Source of the DNA: Corallococcus interemptor
GTDB taxonomy: Bacteria > Myxococcota > Myxococcia > Myxococcales > Myxococcaceae
Direction: 5' to 3'
Assembly (NCBI RefSeq): GCF_003668875.1
Contig: NZ_RAWM01000063.1
Span: 1 to 48,024, forward strand
DNA length: 48,024 nucleotides
The position numbers and the translations under genes are program-made. Shown piece after piece: positions 7,095 through 16,050 of the stretch. Within the stretch, counting starts at the first letter, position 1. Each line of letters opens with the position of its first letter. The notes beneath the pieces were generated by a model. The model made no database searches. It was given only the letters and a program-made list of their open reading frames with translations, and was not told where the DNA came from.

Positions 7095-8771
7095 ATGGAC
7101 CGGACGAAGTCTTTATCGCTCGCTGCCCTGGCTACCCTGTTCGTCGGGGGCTTTGCCTCGGGTGACGCGCTCGCCCTGCCGCGTGATCCCTACCTCCAGA
7201 AGGTGGGCCCCGACACCGCCACCGTGGCGTTCCGGCTGGCGTCGAACTGCTCCAACGCCCAGGTGCGCTACGGCGTGGGCAACACCAGCCAGACGGCGAA
7301 GTCCTCGGCCAGCGCGAAGATCCACGCCGTGGTCCTCACCGGCCTGTCCCCCGCCACCACCTATACGTACTCCGTGGACGGCTGCGGTGAGACGACTCCC
7401 GCGAAGACGTTCAGCACCGCCCCCGTGCCCGGCACGCGGCGCGTGCACTTCGCCGCGGTGGGTGACTTCGGCACCGGTGGAAGCGATCAGAAGAAGGTCG
7501 CCGCCTCCATGCTCACCAACAAGCCGGAGCTCTTCGTCGCCCTGGGTGACAACGCCTACGCGTCCGGCACCGAGGCCGAGTTCCAGAACAACCTCTTCAC
7601 CCCCATGGCCGCCCTGCTGTCGCAGGTGCCCATGTTCGCCACGCCCGGCAATCACGAGTACGTGACCAAGGAGGCCCAGCCCTACCTGGACAACCTCTAC
7701 CTGCCCACCAACAACCCGGAGGGCTCGGAGCGCTACTACTCGTTCGACTGGGGCCACGTGCACTTCGTGTCCATCGACTCGAACTGCGCCGTGGGCCTGG
7801 CGTCCGCGAGCAAGTGCACGCTCGCCGCGCAGAAGGCGTTCGTGGAGAAGGACCTGGCCGCCACCACGCAGCCGTGGAAGGTCGTCTTCTTCCACCACCC
7901 GTCCTGGTCCAGCGGCGAGCACGGCTCGCAGCTCACCATGCGCCGCCAGTTCGGCCCCCTGTTCGAGAAGTACGGCGTGGACCTGGTCCTCACCGGCCAT
8001 GACCACGACTACGAGCGCAGCAAGCCCATGCTCGGTGACGCCGAGGCCGGCAGGAACGAGGCGGGCATCCCCTACCTCGTCGTCGGCGGCGGCGGCGCCA
8101 CCCTGCGCACGTTCGCCACGTCGCGCCCGTCCTGGAGCGTCATCCGCGACGACGCGGCCCACGGCTTCCTCGACGTGGACGTCGTCGAGGGCAACCTCAC
8201 CGCGAAGCTGGTGAAGACGGACGGCGGCGTCCTGGACACCTTCACCCTCTCCAAGACGCTGCCCGCGCCCCCCGAGCAGCCCCAGGGCACGCTGAACGTC
8301 GCCGTGAACAGCGCCAGCGGCGCCGCGCCCCACACGGCCTCGTTCACCGCGACCGCGCCCCAGGCCAACGCCACCATCACCTGGGACTTCGGCGACGGCG
8401 CCACCGCTGAAGGCCCCCAGGCCCAGCACGTCTTCGCCCAGGCCGGCACCTACACCGTGACGGCCCGTGCCACCGTCCAGGGCGCCGCGCCGCTGACGGC
8501 CACCACCGTCGTCACCGTGACGTCCAACGGAACGACCGACCCCGGGACCGGCCCGGGCACCGGCTCGGGCGAGGACCCCGGCACCACGCCGTCCGACCCC
8601 GACCCGCGGCCCGAGGTTCCGGCCACACCCACGACGCCGGGCGTCACGCCGGGGGATGGGGAGGGCTCGAACGGCCCCGGGGGCTGCGCCGCCGGCCCGT
8701 CCGCCGCCCTGATTCCCGCCGCCGCGGCCCTCGTGGCCGGGCTCGTGCGCCGCCGGCGCCGCGACCGCTGA
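7095..8771 (+). CDS. Secreted metallophosphatase with PKD domain and MYXO-CTERM tail
   Basis: 558 residues from ATG 7095, chosen for the GGAGG just upstream; ATG 7074 is in frame but adds an unlikely leader. The order is: signal peptide ending near ALA; a fibronectin-like purple-acid-phosphatase N-domain (about 30-115); a metallophosphoesterase core with GDFG, GDNAY, GNHEY, FHHPSW and GHDHDYER, which supply the di-metal ligands; a PKD/Ig-like domain (about 400-475, WDFGDG); a Thr/Pro/Gly linker; and a C-terminal Gly-Gly-Cys, hydrophobic stretch and Arg cluster. That tail is the MYXO-CTERM sorting signal, so the enzyme is probably anchored at or released from the cell surface. It likely hydrolyses phosphate mono- or diesters. 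A symmetric hairpin terminator follows directly. Confidence 0.9.
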   Translation: MDRTKSLSLAALATLFVGGFASGDALALPRDPYLQKVGPDTATVAFRLASNCSNAQVRYGVGNTSQTAKSSASAKIHAVVLTGLSPATTYTYSVDGCGETTPAKTFSTAPVPGTRRVHFAAVGDFGTGGSDQKKVAASMLTNKPELFVALGDNAYASGTEAEFQNNLFTPMAALLSQVPMFATPGNHEYVTKEAQPYLDNLYLPTNNPEGSERYYSFDWGHVHFVSIDSNCAVGLASASKCTLAAQKAFVEKDLAATTQPWKVVFFHHPSWSSGEHGSQLTMRRQFGPLFEKYGVDLVLTGHDHDYERSKPMLGDAEAGRNEAGIPYLVVGGGGATLRTFATSRPSWSVIRDDAAHGFLDVDVVEGNLTAKLVKTDGGVLDTFTLSKTLPAPPEQPQGTLNVAVNSASGAAPHTASFTATAPQANATITWDFGDGATAEGPQAQHVFAQAGTYTVTARATVQGAAPLTATTVVTVTSNGTTDPGTGPGTGSGEDPGTTPSDPDPRPEVPATPTTPGVTPGDGEGSNGPGGCAAGPSAALIPAAAALVAGLVRRRRRDR

Positions 8772-8797
8772 ACCTGTCCGACAGTCGGACAGGTTTT
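8771..8797 (+). terminator. Hairpin terminator, symmetric
   Basis: AACCTGTCCGAC (8771-8782) pairs with GTCGGACAGGTT (8784-8795) around a single central base, with the T-run continuing to 8797. The A/T symmetry would allow termination in both directions. It overlaps the end of the metallophosphatase stop codon. Confidence 0.8.
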
Positions 8798-8855
8798 CCA
8801 AGAACCCCACCGGGGAGGGGCGGTCCCAGGCCCCAGCCCCCCCGAAGCGGCTCCC

Positions 8856-8900
8856 AGACGCCTCCGGCCGGTCCCTCCAGGGCCTTCCGGGGGCGTCTTT
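8856..8900 (+). terminator. Second hairpin terminator
   Basis: AGACGCCTCCGG (8856-8867) pairs with CCGGGGGCGTCT (8887-8898), with one G-T pair, followed by TT. It lies 60 bp after the first hairpin and before the methyltransferase gene. Confidence 0.6.
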
Positions 8901-8952
8901 TGCGTTCCCCGCTTGTCAACGCGGCCCGGGGGATGCGAAGGCCCCATGCGAC

Positions 8953-10440
8953 ATGGCCACGACTCGCAAGCCTGGACCTTCCCGCGGTGGCGCCCCCAAG
9001 TCCGGCGGGCCCCGTTCGTCCCGCCCCGGCGCCAAGAAGCGCAAGGACGCCGGAAAACGCGCCGACAAACCGAAGATGAGCCGCGCCCAGCATGAACGCG
9101 CGCGCCCCAACCCCAACCGCCCCCTTCGCGAGGACCTGGTCCTCCAGGCCTGCCTGGAGGCCTACGGCGGCGTGCGCCGCGAGGGCCGCCTGTCCGACCG
9201 CGCGCTGGAGTTCGTGCTGCGCCGCAAGACGGCCCTGTACTCCACCGAGCGCCGCGCCGTGGCCGAGCGCGTCTACGCCCTCCTGCGCCGCCAGCGCACC
9301 GTGGACTTCCTCCTGGAGAAGTCCCACCGGAAGTTCGACGCGCTGGACGCCACGCGCCAGGACGTCATGCGCCTGGCCGCGTCCCGCATCCTCCACGGCG
9401 AGGACCCCACCTACGTCGCGCGCTCCAGCGGGCTCACCGGCCCGGACATGTCCGTGCTCGACCGGCTGCCGGACGCCGCCGCGGACCTGGACGCCCTGCC
9501 GGAAGAGAAGCGCTTCCCCATCGCCGCGTCGCTGCCGGACTTCCTCGCGGGCCGCTTCCGCGCCGTCTTCGGCAAGGACGCCGCGAAGGCCGCCGAGGCC
9601 ATGAACGAGCGCGCCCCGCTCATCGTCCGCGCCAACACGCTCAAGGGCGACCGCGCCCAGCTCCAGGAGCGCCTGGCCGCGGAGGACGTGGAGTCCACGA
9701 AGCCCACGGCCCTGTCCCCCTTGGGCCTCGTGATGGAGACGCGCCTCAACCTCTTCTCCCTCCAGGACTTCAAGGACGGCGGGTTCGAGATTCAGGACGA
9801 GGGCAGCCAGCTGCTGGGCATGCTCGTGGACGCGCCGCCCACCCGCGTGGTGGACGCGTGCGCGGGCGCGGGTGGCAAGACGCTGCAATTGGCCGCGCAG
9901 ATGAAGAACCGCGGCGACCTGCACGCGCTGGACGTGGACGAGGGCCGCATGGAGGACCTGCGCAAGCGCGCGCGCCGCGCCGGCGTGCACAACGTGCGCA
10001 CGCAGATCATCCCGCATGAAGGTCCGGACGCGGACGCCGCGCTCACCCCCCTCAAGGGCCTGGCGGACCGCGTGCTGGTGGACGCGCCGTGCAGCGGCAC
10101 CGGCACCTTCCGCCGCAAGCCGGACGCGAGATACCGCCTCACGCCGGAAGATCTGGAGATGCACGTGGGCCGGCAGAAGGCGCTGCTCGCGCGCTTCGCC
10201 ATGCTGGTGAAGCCCGGCGGCCGGCTCATCTACGGCACGTGCAGCGTGCTGCGCGAGGAGAACGAGGAGGTGGTGGAGGACTTCCTGTCCAAGCACCCCG
10301 GCTTCAGCGTGCGCCCCGTGGCGGAGGTGCTGGGAGAGGAGCTGGGCCGGAAGCTGGGCCCCGGCCCCTACCTGCGGCTGGCCCCGCACACCCACGGCAC
10401 CGACGGCTTCTTCGGCGCCGTGCTCGTCAAGGCGAAGTAA
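8953..10440 (+). CDS. RsmB/NOP-family 16S rRNA cytosine-C5 methyltransferase
   Basis: 495 residues. A Lys/Arg/Pro-rich tail (1-55) is followed by a NusB-like helical domain (about 58-180), then a Rossmann methyltransferase domain. Visible motifs are the SAM-binding loop DACAGAGGKT, motif IV DAPCSGTGTFRRKPD with Cys380, and motif VI YGTCSV with catalytic Cys430. The two cysteines are the nucleophile/resolving pair of m5C RNA methyltransferases. The NusB-like N-domain favours RsmB (which modifies C967 in E. coli 16S rRNA) over RsmF. The ribosome-binding site is weak. The basic N-terminal extension is longer than in E. coli RsmB and probably contacts RNA. Confidence 0.9.
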   Translation: MATTRKPGPSRGGAPKSGGPRSSRPGAKKRKDAGKRADKPKMSRAQHERARPNPNRPLREDLVLQACLEAYGGVRREGRLSDRALEFVLRRKTALYSTERRAVAERVYALLRRQRTVDFLLEKSHRKFDALDATRQDVMRLAASRILHGEDPTYVARSSGLTGPDMSVLDRLPDAAADLDALPEEKRFPIAASLPDFLAGRFRAVFGKDAAKAAEAMNERAPLIVRANTLKGDRAQLQERLAAEDVESTKPTALSPLGLVMETRLNLFSLQDFKDGGFEIQDEGSQLLGMLVDAPPTRVVDACAGAGGKTLQLAAQMKNRGDLHALDVDEGRMEDLRKRARRAGVHNVRTQIIPHEGPDADAALTPLKGLADRVLVDAPCSGTGTFRRKPDARYRLTPEDLEMHVGRQKALLARFAMLVKPGGRLIYGTCSVLREENEEVVEDFLSKHPGFSVRPVAEVLGEELGRKLGPGPYLRLAPHTHGTDGFFGAVLVKAK

Positions 10441-10476
10441 CCCCGCGGTCCCCCAAGGAAGAAAGGCACTCCGTCC

Positions 10477-12249
10477 ATGTCGCTCGCCGTCCACTACCGC
10501 GTCGCCATGCCCCGCCCGCATGCGCACCTGTTCGAGGTGGAGGCCGCCTTCCCCGCCGGACCCGACGTGCTGGACGCGGTGATGCCGGTGTGGACGCCGG
10601 GCAGCTACCTGGTGCGCGAGTACGCCCGCCAGGTGCAGGACGTCACCGCGCAGGGGCCGGACGGACGGCCCCTGCCGGTGCGCCGCCTGGACAAGCGCAC
10701 CTGGCGCGTGGACGCGAGGGGGCAGGCCGTGACGCTGCGCTACCGCGTCTACGCGAACGAGCTGTCCGTGCGCACCAGCCACCTGGACGGCAGCCACGCC
10801 TACTTCAACGGCGCCACCGTGTTCCTCTACACGGAGGCCACGCGCGCCCTGCCCCACCACGTCACCGTGGACGCGCCCCAGGGCTGGCGCACGTTCTGCG
10901 CGCTGGACTCCCAAGGGGCCACCTTCATCGCGCCGGACTACGACGCGCTGGTGGACAGCCCCTTCGAAGTGGGCCCGCACACGCCGCTCACCTTCACCGC
11001 CGCGGGCGTGCCACATGAAGTCGTGGTGTGGGGCGACAGCGTGCCGGACGCGGACCGGCTGTGCGCGGACATGCAGCGCGTCTGCGAGGCCCAGGCGCGC
11101 ATGTATGAAGGGCTGCCGCTCAAGCGCTACCTGTTCCTCGTCTACCTCACGGACAAGGGCCGGGGCGGGCTGGAGCACCAGGCCTCCACCGCGCTGCTCT
11201 TCCCTCGCACCGGCCTGTCCACGAACCGGGGCTGGGAGGACTTCCTCACGCTGGTGGCGCACGAGTACTTCCACCTGTGGAACATCAAGCGGGTGAAGCC
11301 GCGCGCGCTGGTGCCGTTCGACTACTCGCAGGAGAACTACACCACGCTGCTGTGGGCCTTCGAGGGCGGCACCGCGTACTACGACAACCTCTTCGTGCGC
11401 CGCGCGGGCCTGATGTCTCCCACGCGCTACCTGGCCCGGCTGGGGGAGACGCTCAGCCTCCTGCACTCGACGCCAGGCCGCCGCGTGCAGACGCTCACGG
11501 AGGCGTCGCTCGTCAGCTGGGTGAAGCACTACCGCCCGGACGAGCACTCCACCAACAGCGCCGTCTCCTACTACCTGAAGGGCGAGGTGGTGTGCGCGCT
11601 GCTGGACCTGGAGGTGCGCCGCGCCACGCGCGACGCGAAGTGCCTGGATGACGTCATGCGGTTGCTGTGGCAACGCCATGGCGACGGCTCCGGCGTCCCG
11701 GAGGACGGCGTGGAGAAGGCCGCCAGCGAGGTGACGGGCGTGGACCTGACGTCCTTCTTCGACCGGGCGGTGCGCTCCACGGAGGACCTGGACTACGGCG
11801 TGTTCGCGCACGTGGGGCTGGAGGTGTCCTTCCGCGTGCGCGAGGCCCCCAACGACAAGGGCGGCACGCCGCCGCGCCTCAAGGGCGAGCCCCGGCCCAA
11901 GGGCTGGCTGGGCGTCACCGTGCGCGGCTCCTCCACGCTGTCCACCGTCCCGGAGGGCACGCCCGCGCTGGAGGCGGGCCTGTACCCGGAGGACGACGTG
12001 GTGGCGCTGGACGGCTGGCGCGTGGATGGCGCGGGGCTCATCTCCCGCTGCGAGGACAAGCGCCCCGGCGAGACCGTGCGGGTGACGCTGTTCCGCCGCG
12101 ACCGCCTGCTGGAGGTGCCGGTGGTGCTGGGCCAGAAGCCCGCGGACGCCGTGTGGCTCCAGCGCGTGGAGCGCCCCACGGACGCGCAGAAGGCCGCGTT
12201 CCAGTCGTGGCTGGGCTCCCCCTGGGACGAGACTCCCGGCCCGGCGTAG
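10477..12249 (+). CDS. M61-family metallopeptidase with PDZ domain
   Basis: 590 residues. The N-terminal beta domain (1-180) is of the M61 glycyl-aminopeptidase type. The zinc motif HEYFHLWN lies at about 262-269 and the third ligand is probably the Glu in WAFEGGTAYY near 296. GGLEHQAS near 230 is the conserved substrate-site strand. A PDZ-like domain spans about 470-560 (KGWLGVTV, and GLYPEDDVVALDG), followed by a short tail. No signal peptide is seen, so a cytoplasmic location is likely. M61 enzymes remove N-terminal Gly/Ala. It lies 36 bp after the methyltransferase with a GGAAGAAAGG site upstream of the ATG, and may be co-transcribed with it. Confidence 0.9.
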   Translation: MSLAVHYRVAMPRPHAHLFEVEAAFPAGPDVLDAVMPVWTPGSYLVREYARQVQDVTAQGPDGRPLPVRRLDKRTWRVDARGQAVTLRYRVYANELSVRTSHLDGSHAYFNGATVFLYTEATRALPHHVTVDAPQGWRTFCALDSQGATFIAPDYDALVDSPFEVGPHTPLTFTAAGVPHEVVVWGDSVPDADRLCADMQRVCEAQARMYEGLPLKRYLFLVYLTDKGRGGLEHQASTALLFPRTGLSTNRGWEDFLTLVAHEYFHLWNIKRVKPRALVPFDYSQENYTTLLWAFEGGTAYYDNLFVRRAGLMSPTRYLARLGETLSLLHSTPGRRVQTLTEASLVSWVKHYRPDEHSTNSAVSYYLKGEVVCALLDLEVRRATRDAKCLDDVMRLLWQRHGDGSGVPEDGVEKAASEVTGVDLTSFFDRAVRSTEDLDYGVFAHVGLEVSFRVREAPNDKGGTPPRLKGEPRPKGWLGVTVRGSSTLSTVPEGTPALEAGLYPEDDVVALDGWRVDGAGLISRCEDKRPGETVRVTLFRRDRLLEVPVVLGQKPADAVWLQRVERPTDAQKAAFQSWLGSPWDETPGPA

Positions 12250-12262
12250 GCTTCCGGGCCGC

Positions 12263-13693
12263 ATGGCCCCTTCCCTCCCTGCCCCTCCCTCCTGCGCGGG
12301 ACACCCGGACGCCGCCGCCGGCTGGCGCTGCGTGCACTGCGACGCCCTGCTGTGCCCCGCGTGCGTGGAGACCCGGCGCATGGGCACGGTGGAGTACGCC
12401 GTCTGCTCACGCTGCGGCGGTACGGCGGACGTATTGCTTCGTCACCGCTCGCACCGCTCGCTGGCGGCGCGGCTGCCTGGGGCCCTGCGCTTCCCGTTCA
12501 CCGGGCCGGGGCTCCAGACGCTGGTGGCCGTCGTCATCGCGCTGACCGTGCTGCGCCTGGCCGTCGTCGGCATCGTGATCATCGCCGTCCTGCCGCTCAC
12601 GCTCGCGCTGGGGGTCTTCTGGGCGTCCTTCTTCGCGCTCGTGCGGGGCGCCGCGCGGGGTGAAGAGGAGCCGGAGGCCCCCGGGTTCAGCGACATCGTC
12701 CGGGACAACCTCGCGCCCGGACTCACCGGCCTGTGCGTCAGCGTGGGCGTCTTCGTGCCCGCGCTCGTGCGGGCGTGGGGGCTCCTGGAGTCCGCGTCCT
12801 CCGCCGACGTCCTGACGCGCGTCGCCCACCCGGTGGTGACGTTGAGCGCGCCCGTCCTCTGGACGGATCCGCTCTTCTGGGGGCTCGCGGTCCTGGGGGT
12901 CCTGTGGCTGCCATGGGCGCTGCTGGTGGCCGCGATGTCACGGTCGGTGCTCGCCGCGCTCAATCCCTTGCGTGCGCTCGCGTGCATCCGCGCGGTGGGC
13001 CGCGACGCTCGCCTGGTGACGGGGGTGTTCCTGCTGCTGACCCTGCTGCATGGGGCGCTGCACGGGGTGGCGGAGGCGGTGCTCGGCCTGCCCATCGTCC
13101 TCGTGCCCCGGCTCCTCGCGGAGGCGCTCACGTGCCTGGTGCCCTTCGCGGCGGCGAACGTGTTGGGGCTCGTCCTGTACGTGCACGGCGACGTGCTGGA
13201 CTACCTGCCCGCTCGCGACTTCCTGGAGCCCGCGCTGGGTGACACTTCTCCCATGCAGGCCCCGCCGGTGCTGAACGCGCCCGTGCGGGCGGAGGCCGCC
13301 GGCGTGGAGAATCCCGAAGCGGCCCAGGCCGCCCAGGAGGCGGAGCTCGCCGCGGCGGTGGAGGCGCGCGACGTGGCGAAGGCGCTGGCGCTGTATGGCG
13401 CGCTCCTCGTTCTGCCCCGCCTGAAGGTTTCGCCGGCACACCATCTGTTCATTGGCCAGGCCGCGGCGGTGGAAGGAGATTTCCCACTGTCGGTCAAAGC
13501 TTTGGAAGCCGCGGCGGATTCAGCGCCGGATGCGCCCACCGCGCCCCGCGCGCTGGTGCTGCTGGCGCGCGTGCAGGGGGAGAAGATGGGAAACACGGTG
13601 CGCGCGGAGGAAATCTACCGGTACATCCTGCATCGTTATCCGGACACGGAGGCCGCACGTTTTGCCCATGCGCGGCTCGCGCCCGCAGCCTGA
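12263..13693 (+). CDS. B-box zinc-finger membrane protein with C-terminal TPR-like region
   Basis: 476 residues. Residues 12-55 hold a B-box-type Cys/His cluster (CAGHPD, CVHC, CPAC, CSRCGG). Four to six hydrophobic segments follow between about 85 and 310 (for example around 90-125, 150-175, 200-230, 250-280 and 285-305). Residues 340-476 are an Ala/Glu-rich helical region with TPR-like spacing (ALYGALLVLPRLKVSPAHHLFIGQAA and EIYRYILHRYPDTEAA). It lies 13 bp after the peptidase gene. B-box heads on membrane proteins with TPR tails occur in myxobacteria; a scaffold or sensor role is inferred. No enzyme motif was seen. Confidence 0.75.
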   Translation: MAPSLPAPPSCAGHPDAAAGWRCVHCDALLCPACVETRRMGTVEYAVCSRCGGTADVLLRHRSHRSLAARLPGALRFPFTGPGLQTLVAVVIALTVLRLAVVGIVIIAVLPLTLALGVFWASFFALVRGAARGEEEPEAPGFSDIVRDNLAPGLTGLCVSVGVFVPALVRAWGLLESASSADVLTRVAHPVVTLSAPVLWTDPLFWGLAVLGVLWLPWALLVAAMSRSVLAALNPLRALACIRAVGRDARLVTGVFLLLTLLHGALHGVAEAVLGLPIVLVPRLLAEALTCLVPFAAANVLGLVLYVHGDVLDYLPARDFLEPALGDTSPMQAPPVLNAPVRAEAAGVENPEAAQAAQEAELAAAVEARDVAKALALYGALLVLPRLKVSPAHHLFIGQAAAVEGDFPLSVKALEAAADSAPDAPTAPRALVLLARVQGEKMGNTVRAEEIYRYILHRYPDTEAARFAHARLAPAA

Positions 13694-13760
13694 CACACGC
13701 ATTGCAGCACCCGTCCCCCGGTACCAGATTCCCTGCATGGGACGGGTTGGGGGCGTGGGG

Positions 13761-14156
13761 ATGGAGAAGCAGCTGAAGTGGAAGCGGCTGGGCTGGTTGG
13801 GGCTCCTCGCGAGCGTGCTGGTGACGGGCTGTGATGAAGCCCCCAGCGCGAACCGGCACGAGGACACCTGCGCGGAGCCGAGGTCGCTGCGCGTGGAGGT
13901 GATGTCGTCGGACGGCGCGTACATCCAGGGCGCTTCGGTGACGGCCACGAATCTGGAGTCCAACGTCAGCATCACCGGCATCACGGATGACCGCGGCGTC
14001 ACCACGGCCATCAACGAAACGCTCGCGCCCAGCCCCATCCGCGTGGTGGCCACCGCGGGCTCGCACGTGACGCACGCGGAGCGCGTGGAGTGGACGTGTG
14101 ACGCATGTCACTGCACGCCTGTTCCCGACACGGTGACGCTCAAGCTCCAGGATTGA
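13761..14156 (+). CDS. Small lipoprotein with carboxypeptidase-regulatory-like domain
   Basis: 131 residues from ATG 13761; ATG 13737 is an in-frame alternative. The signal peptide ends in lipobox LVTGC. The mature part has EVMSSDGAYIQGASVTAT and ITDDRGVTTAI, which is the pattern of carboxypeptidase-regulatory-like / Ig-type beta-sandwich domains. A Cys-rich segment CDACHC follows near the C-terminus, possibly a disulfide-stabilised or metal-binding turn. It is probably an outer-membrane lipoprotein; the function is unknown. Confidence 0.7.
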   Translation: MEKQLKWKRLGWLGLLASVLVTGCDEAPSANRHEDTCAEPRSLRVEVMSSDGAYIQGASVTATNLESNVSITGITDDRGVTTAINETLAPSPIRVVATAGSHVTHAERVEWTCDACHCTPVPDTVTLKLQD

Positions 14157-14435
14157 ACGGGAAGACCCGCCAGTGAGGCCCGGCGCGCGCGGAAAATCCG
14201 CCGCCTCGGGCCGCCGGGCGGTTGTGCACACCCGTCCGCACGCGATACCACTTACGCCATGCGTCAAACCCGCATGCGTGCGTCCGCGTCGGTCCGGCTC
14301 TCCCCCAGCCTCGCCGCCCGCCCGTCTGGCCTGACGGCGTGCGTGCGGGCGTGTTGTCGCGGCACTGGTGTTCCTCCGCTCCAGTAAGCCGTGCAACAGC
14401 GCTACCCGCCGGGTAGGCAATCCCGAAGGTCCCCC

Positions 14436-15314
14436 ATGTCCGCGGAAAATGTGCAGGCCCTGCTCGCATGCTCGGTCACCGAGCTGACCGGGCGGTTCGT
14501 CACCCAGGCGCAGCCCATCCCCCAGGGGCTGCTGGAAGCGCTGGAAGCTGATCCCCGCCAGGGCGCGCAGGCGCTCGCGAAGCGGCTGCGGTCGCGCCAG
14601 GAGAAGAACCGGGCGGAGGGGCAGCGGCTGCGGCACCTGCTCAAGTTCGAAACGGAGCTGTGGGAGCAGGGCCTCCTGCACGTCGCGGGTGTGGACGAGG
14701 CCGGCATGGCGCCGCTCGCGGGTCCTGTCGTCGCGGCGGCGGCCATCCTGCCCCGGGGCTACAAGCTCAAGGGGCTGGACGACTCGAAGAAGATATTGGA
14801 CCCGGACAAGCGCGAGGCGTTGGCGGAGGCGCTCAAGCGCGACGTGGTGGCGTGGGCGGTGGGCCGGGCGGAGGTGGAGGAGATTGATCAGCTCAACATC
14901 TACCACGCGGGCCTGCTGGCGATGCGGCGCGCGGTGGAGGGGCTGGGGCTGAAGCCAGACTACGTGCTGGTGGACGCGCGCACGATTCCGCAGTGCCCTT
15001 CCCCGCAGCGGGGCATCATCAAGGGTGACTCGCTGTCGTTGAGCATCGCGGCGGCGTCCGTGCTGGCGAAGACGACGCGCGACCGGCAGATGGCGGAGCT
15101 GGACGCGCGGTATCCCGGCTACGGCCTGGCGGCCCACAAGGGCTACCCCACCGCGCAGCACGTGCAGGCCATCCAGGCCCTGGGCGTGCTGCCCATCCAC
15201 CGCCGGAGCTTCGGCCCGGTGCGCGAGGCGCTCGGACTGGCGCAGCCCTCAGGGCCCGTTCCGATGCAGTCGGAGCTGTTCGCCGCTACTTCTGCCCCGA
15301 TGGCGAAGCGATGA
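14436..15314 (+). CDS. rnhB: Ribonuclease HII with N-terminal extension and altered GRG motif
   Basis: 292 residues. RNase HII cuts RNA-DNA hybrids and starts removal of single ribonucleotides. An N-terminal extension (1-82) resembles that of Bacillus RNase HII. The catalytic core begins at VDEAG (Asp87-Glu88) and continues with [38 protein letters not shown] and TTRDRQM; the DEDD acids are present. The usual Gly-Arg-Gly after the first acids, which reads the 2'-OH junction, is Gly90-Met91-Ala92 here. A short C-terminal tail follows VREALGL. The ATG lies after GAAGGT. The stop overlaps the next gene's ATG (ATGA). Confidence 0.9.
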   Translation: MSAENVQALLACSVTELTGRFVTQAQPIPQGLLEALEADPRQGAQALAKRLRSRQEKNRAEGQRLRHLLKFETELWEQGLLHVAGVDEAGMAPLAGPVVAAAAILPRGYKLKGLDDSKKILDPDKREALAEALKRDVVAWAVGRAEVEEIDQLNIYHAGLLAMRRAVEGLGLKPDYVLVDARTIPQCPSPQRGIIKGDSLSLSIAAASVLAKTTRDRQMAELDARYPGYGLAAHKGYPTAQHVQAIQALGVLPIHRRSFGPVREALGLAQPSGPVPMQSELFAATSAPMAKR

Positions 15315-15946
15315 GCGCGGACAGGGACATCGACGGGTGGTTGGCGGAGCGGGGCGTCACGCTGATGGACGCGCGTGCGAAGGCCCGGGGCGTGCTGGAG
15401 GAGGCAGGGCTCACGCGGCCGGGCAAGGCGCGGATGAGCGAGCCCAAGCTCCAGCGTGCGGCCGAGGTCCTGGCCGAGCGCTTCTTCCAGGTGTGCTCGG
15501 ACCCCGGCTGCCTCCAGGTGGCGTCCGCGAGCGGCCGGGAGCCCCTGCGGGTGGAGCCCCGGAGCCACTGCGCGCGGTGCGGCGGCAGCGCCAACCGGCG
15601 AGCGGAGGTGGCGTTCCTGGAGATGTGCCACCAGCGCGGCGTGCAGCGCGTGGTGGTGGTGGGCGGCTCGCCCGCGGTGCGTGAGGAATTGGAAGCGAAG
15701 CTGAGCGGCGCCATCTCCCTGCGCATGGTGGACGGCACGGAGCGCCGCACGGCGGACCGCGCGAAGAGCGACCTGGAGTGGGCGGACCTGGTGCTGGTGT
15801 GGGGCGCCACGGAGCTGCACCACAAGGTGTCCACGCACTACACGCACCCGGCTTCGTCACATCACCGCAAGGTCGTGCACGTGGTGCGCCGGGGCGTGGC
15901 CGCGCTGCTGGATGAGGCAATGATTCATCTGCAGCGAGCGCGATAG
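15311..15946 (+). CDS. Cys-rich protein with DUF2325-like C-terminal domain
   Basis: 211 residues, translationally coupled to rnhB through ATGA. Residues 60-95 carry a possible zinc site (CSDPGC and HCARCGG). Residues 110-205 resemble DUF2325: a [14 protein letters not shown] strand-loop-helix, a Lys/Arg-rich middle, [17 protein letters not shown] and a final helix. DUF2325 proteins have a Rossmann-like fold and unknown function. The coupling suggests co-expression with RNase HII, not necessarily a joint role. There is no signal peptide. Confidence 0.65.
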   Translation: MSADRDIDGWLAERGVTLMDARAKARGVLEEAGLTRPGKARMSEPKLQRAAEVLAERFFQVCSDPGCLQVASASGREPLRVEPRSHCARCGGSANRRAEVAFLEMCHQRGVQRVVVVGGSPAVREELEAKLSGAISLRMVDGTERRTADRAKSDLEWADLVLVWGATELHHKVSTHYTHPASSHHRKVVHVVRRGVAALLDEAMIHLQRAR

Positions 15947-16050
15947 ACGGAGGGCCCGGCGGCCTGCAGCTGCGTGAACTGGATTTACCCCGAGTGCGCG
16001 AAAAGGATAGCGTCAAGCCTTCCAATCGCTGTCACAAAGGGAGCCAGCAC

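Noticed and set aside
8644-12387. Very long open frame (over 1,200 codons) on the - strand opposite the methyltransferase and M61 genes
   Set aside because: Arg/Ala/His-rich composition, no domains and no ribosome-binding site; it is the usual antisense shadow of GC3-biased genes.
14157-14435. Possible structured leader upstream of rnhB (CATGCG...CGCATG and other small stems)
   Set aside because: Stems are short and common in GC-rich DNA; no known riboswitch core or terminator seen.
13494-15200. Long - strand frame opposite the lipoprotein and rnhB
   Set aside because: Low-complexity composition with no recognisable motif; the + strand genes carry clear family signatures.
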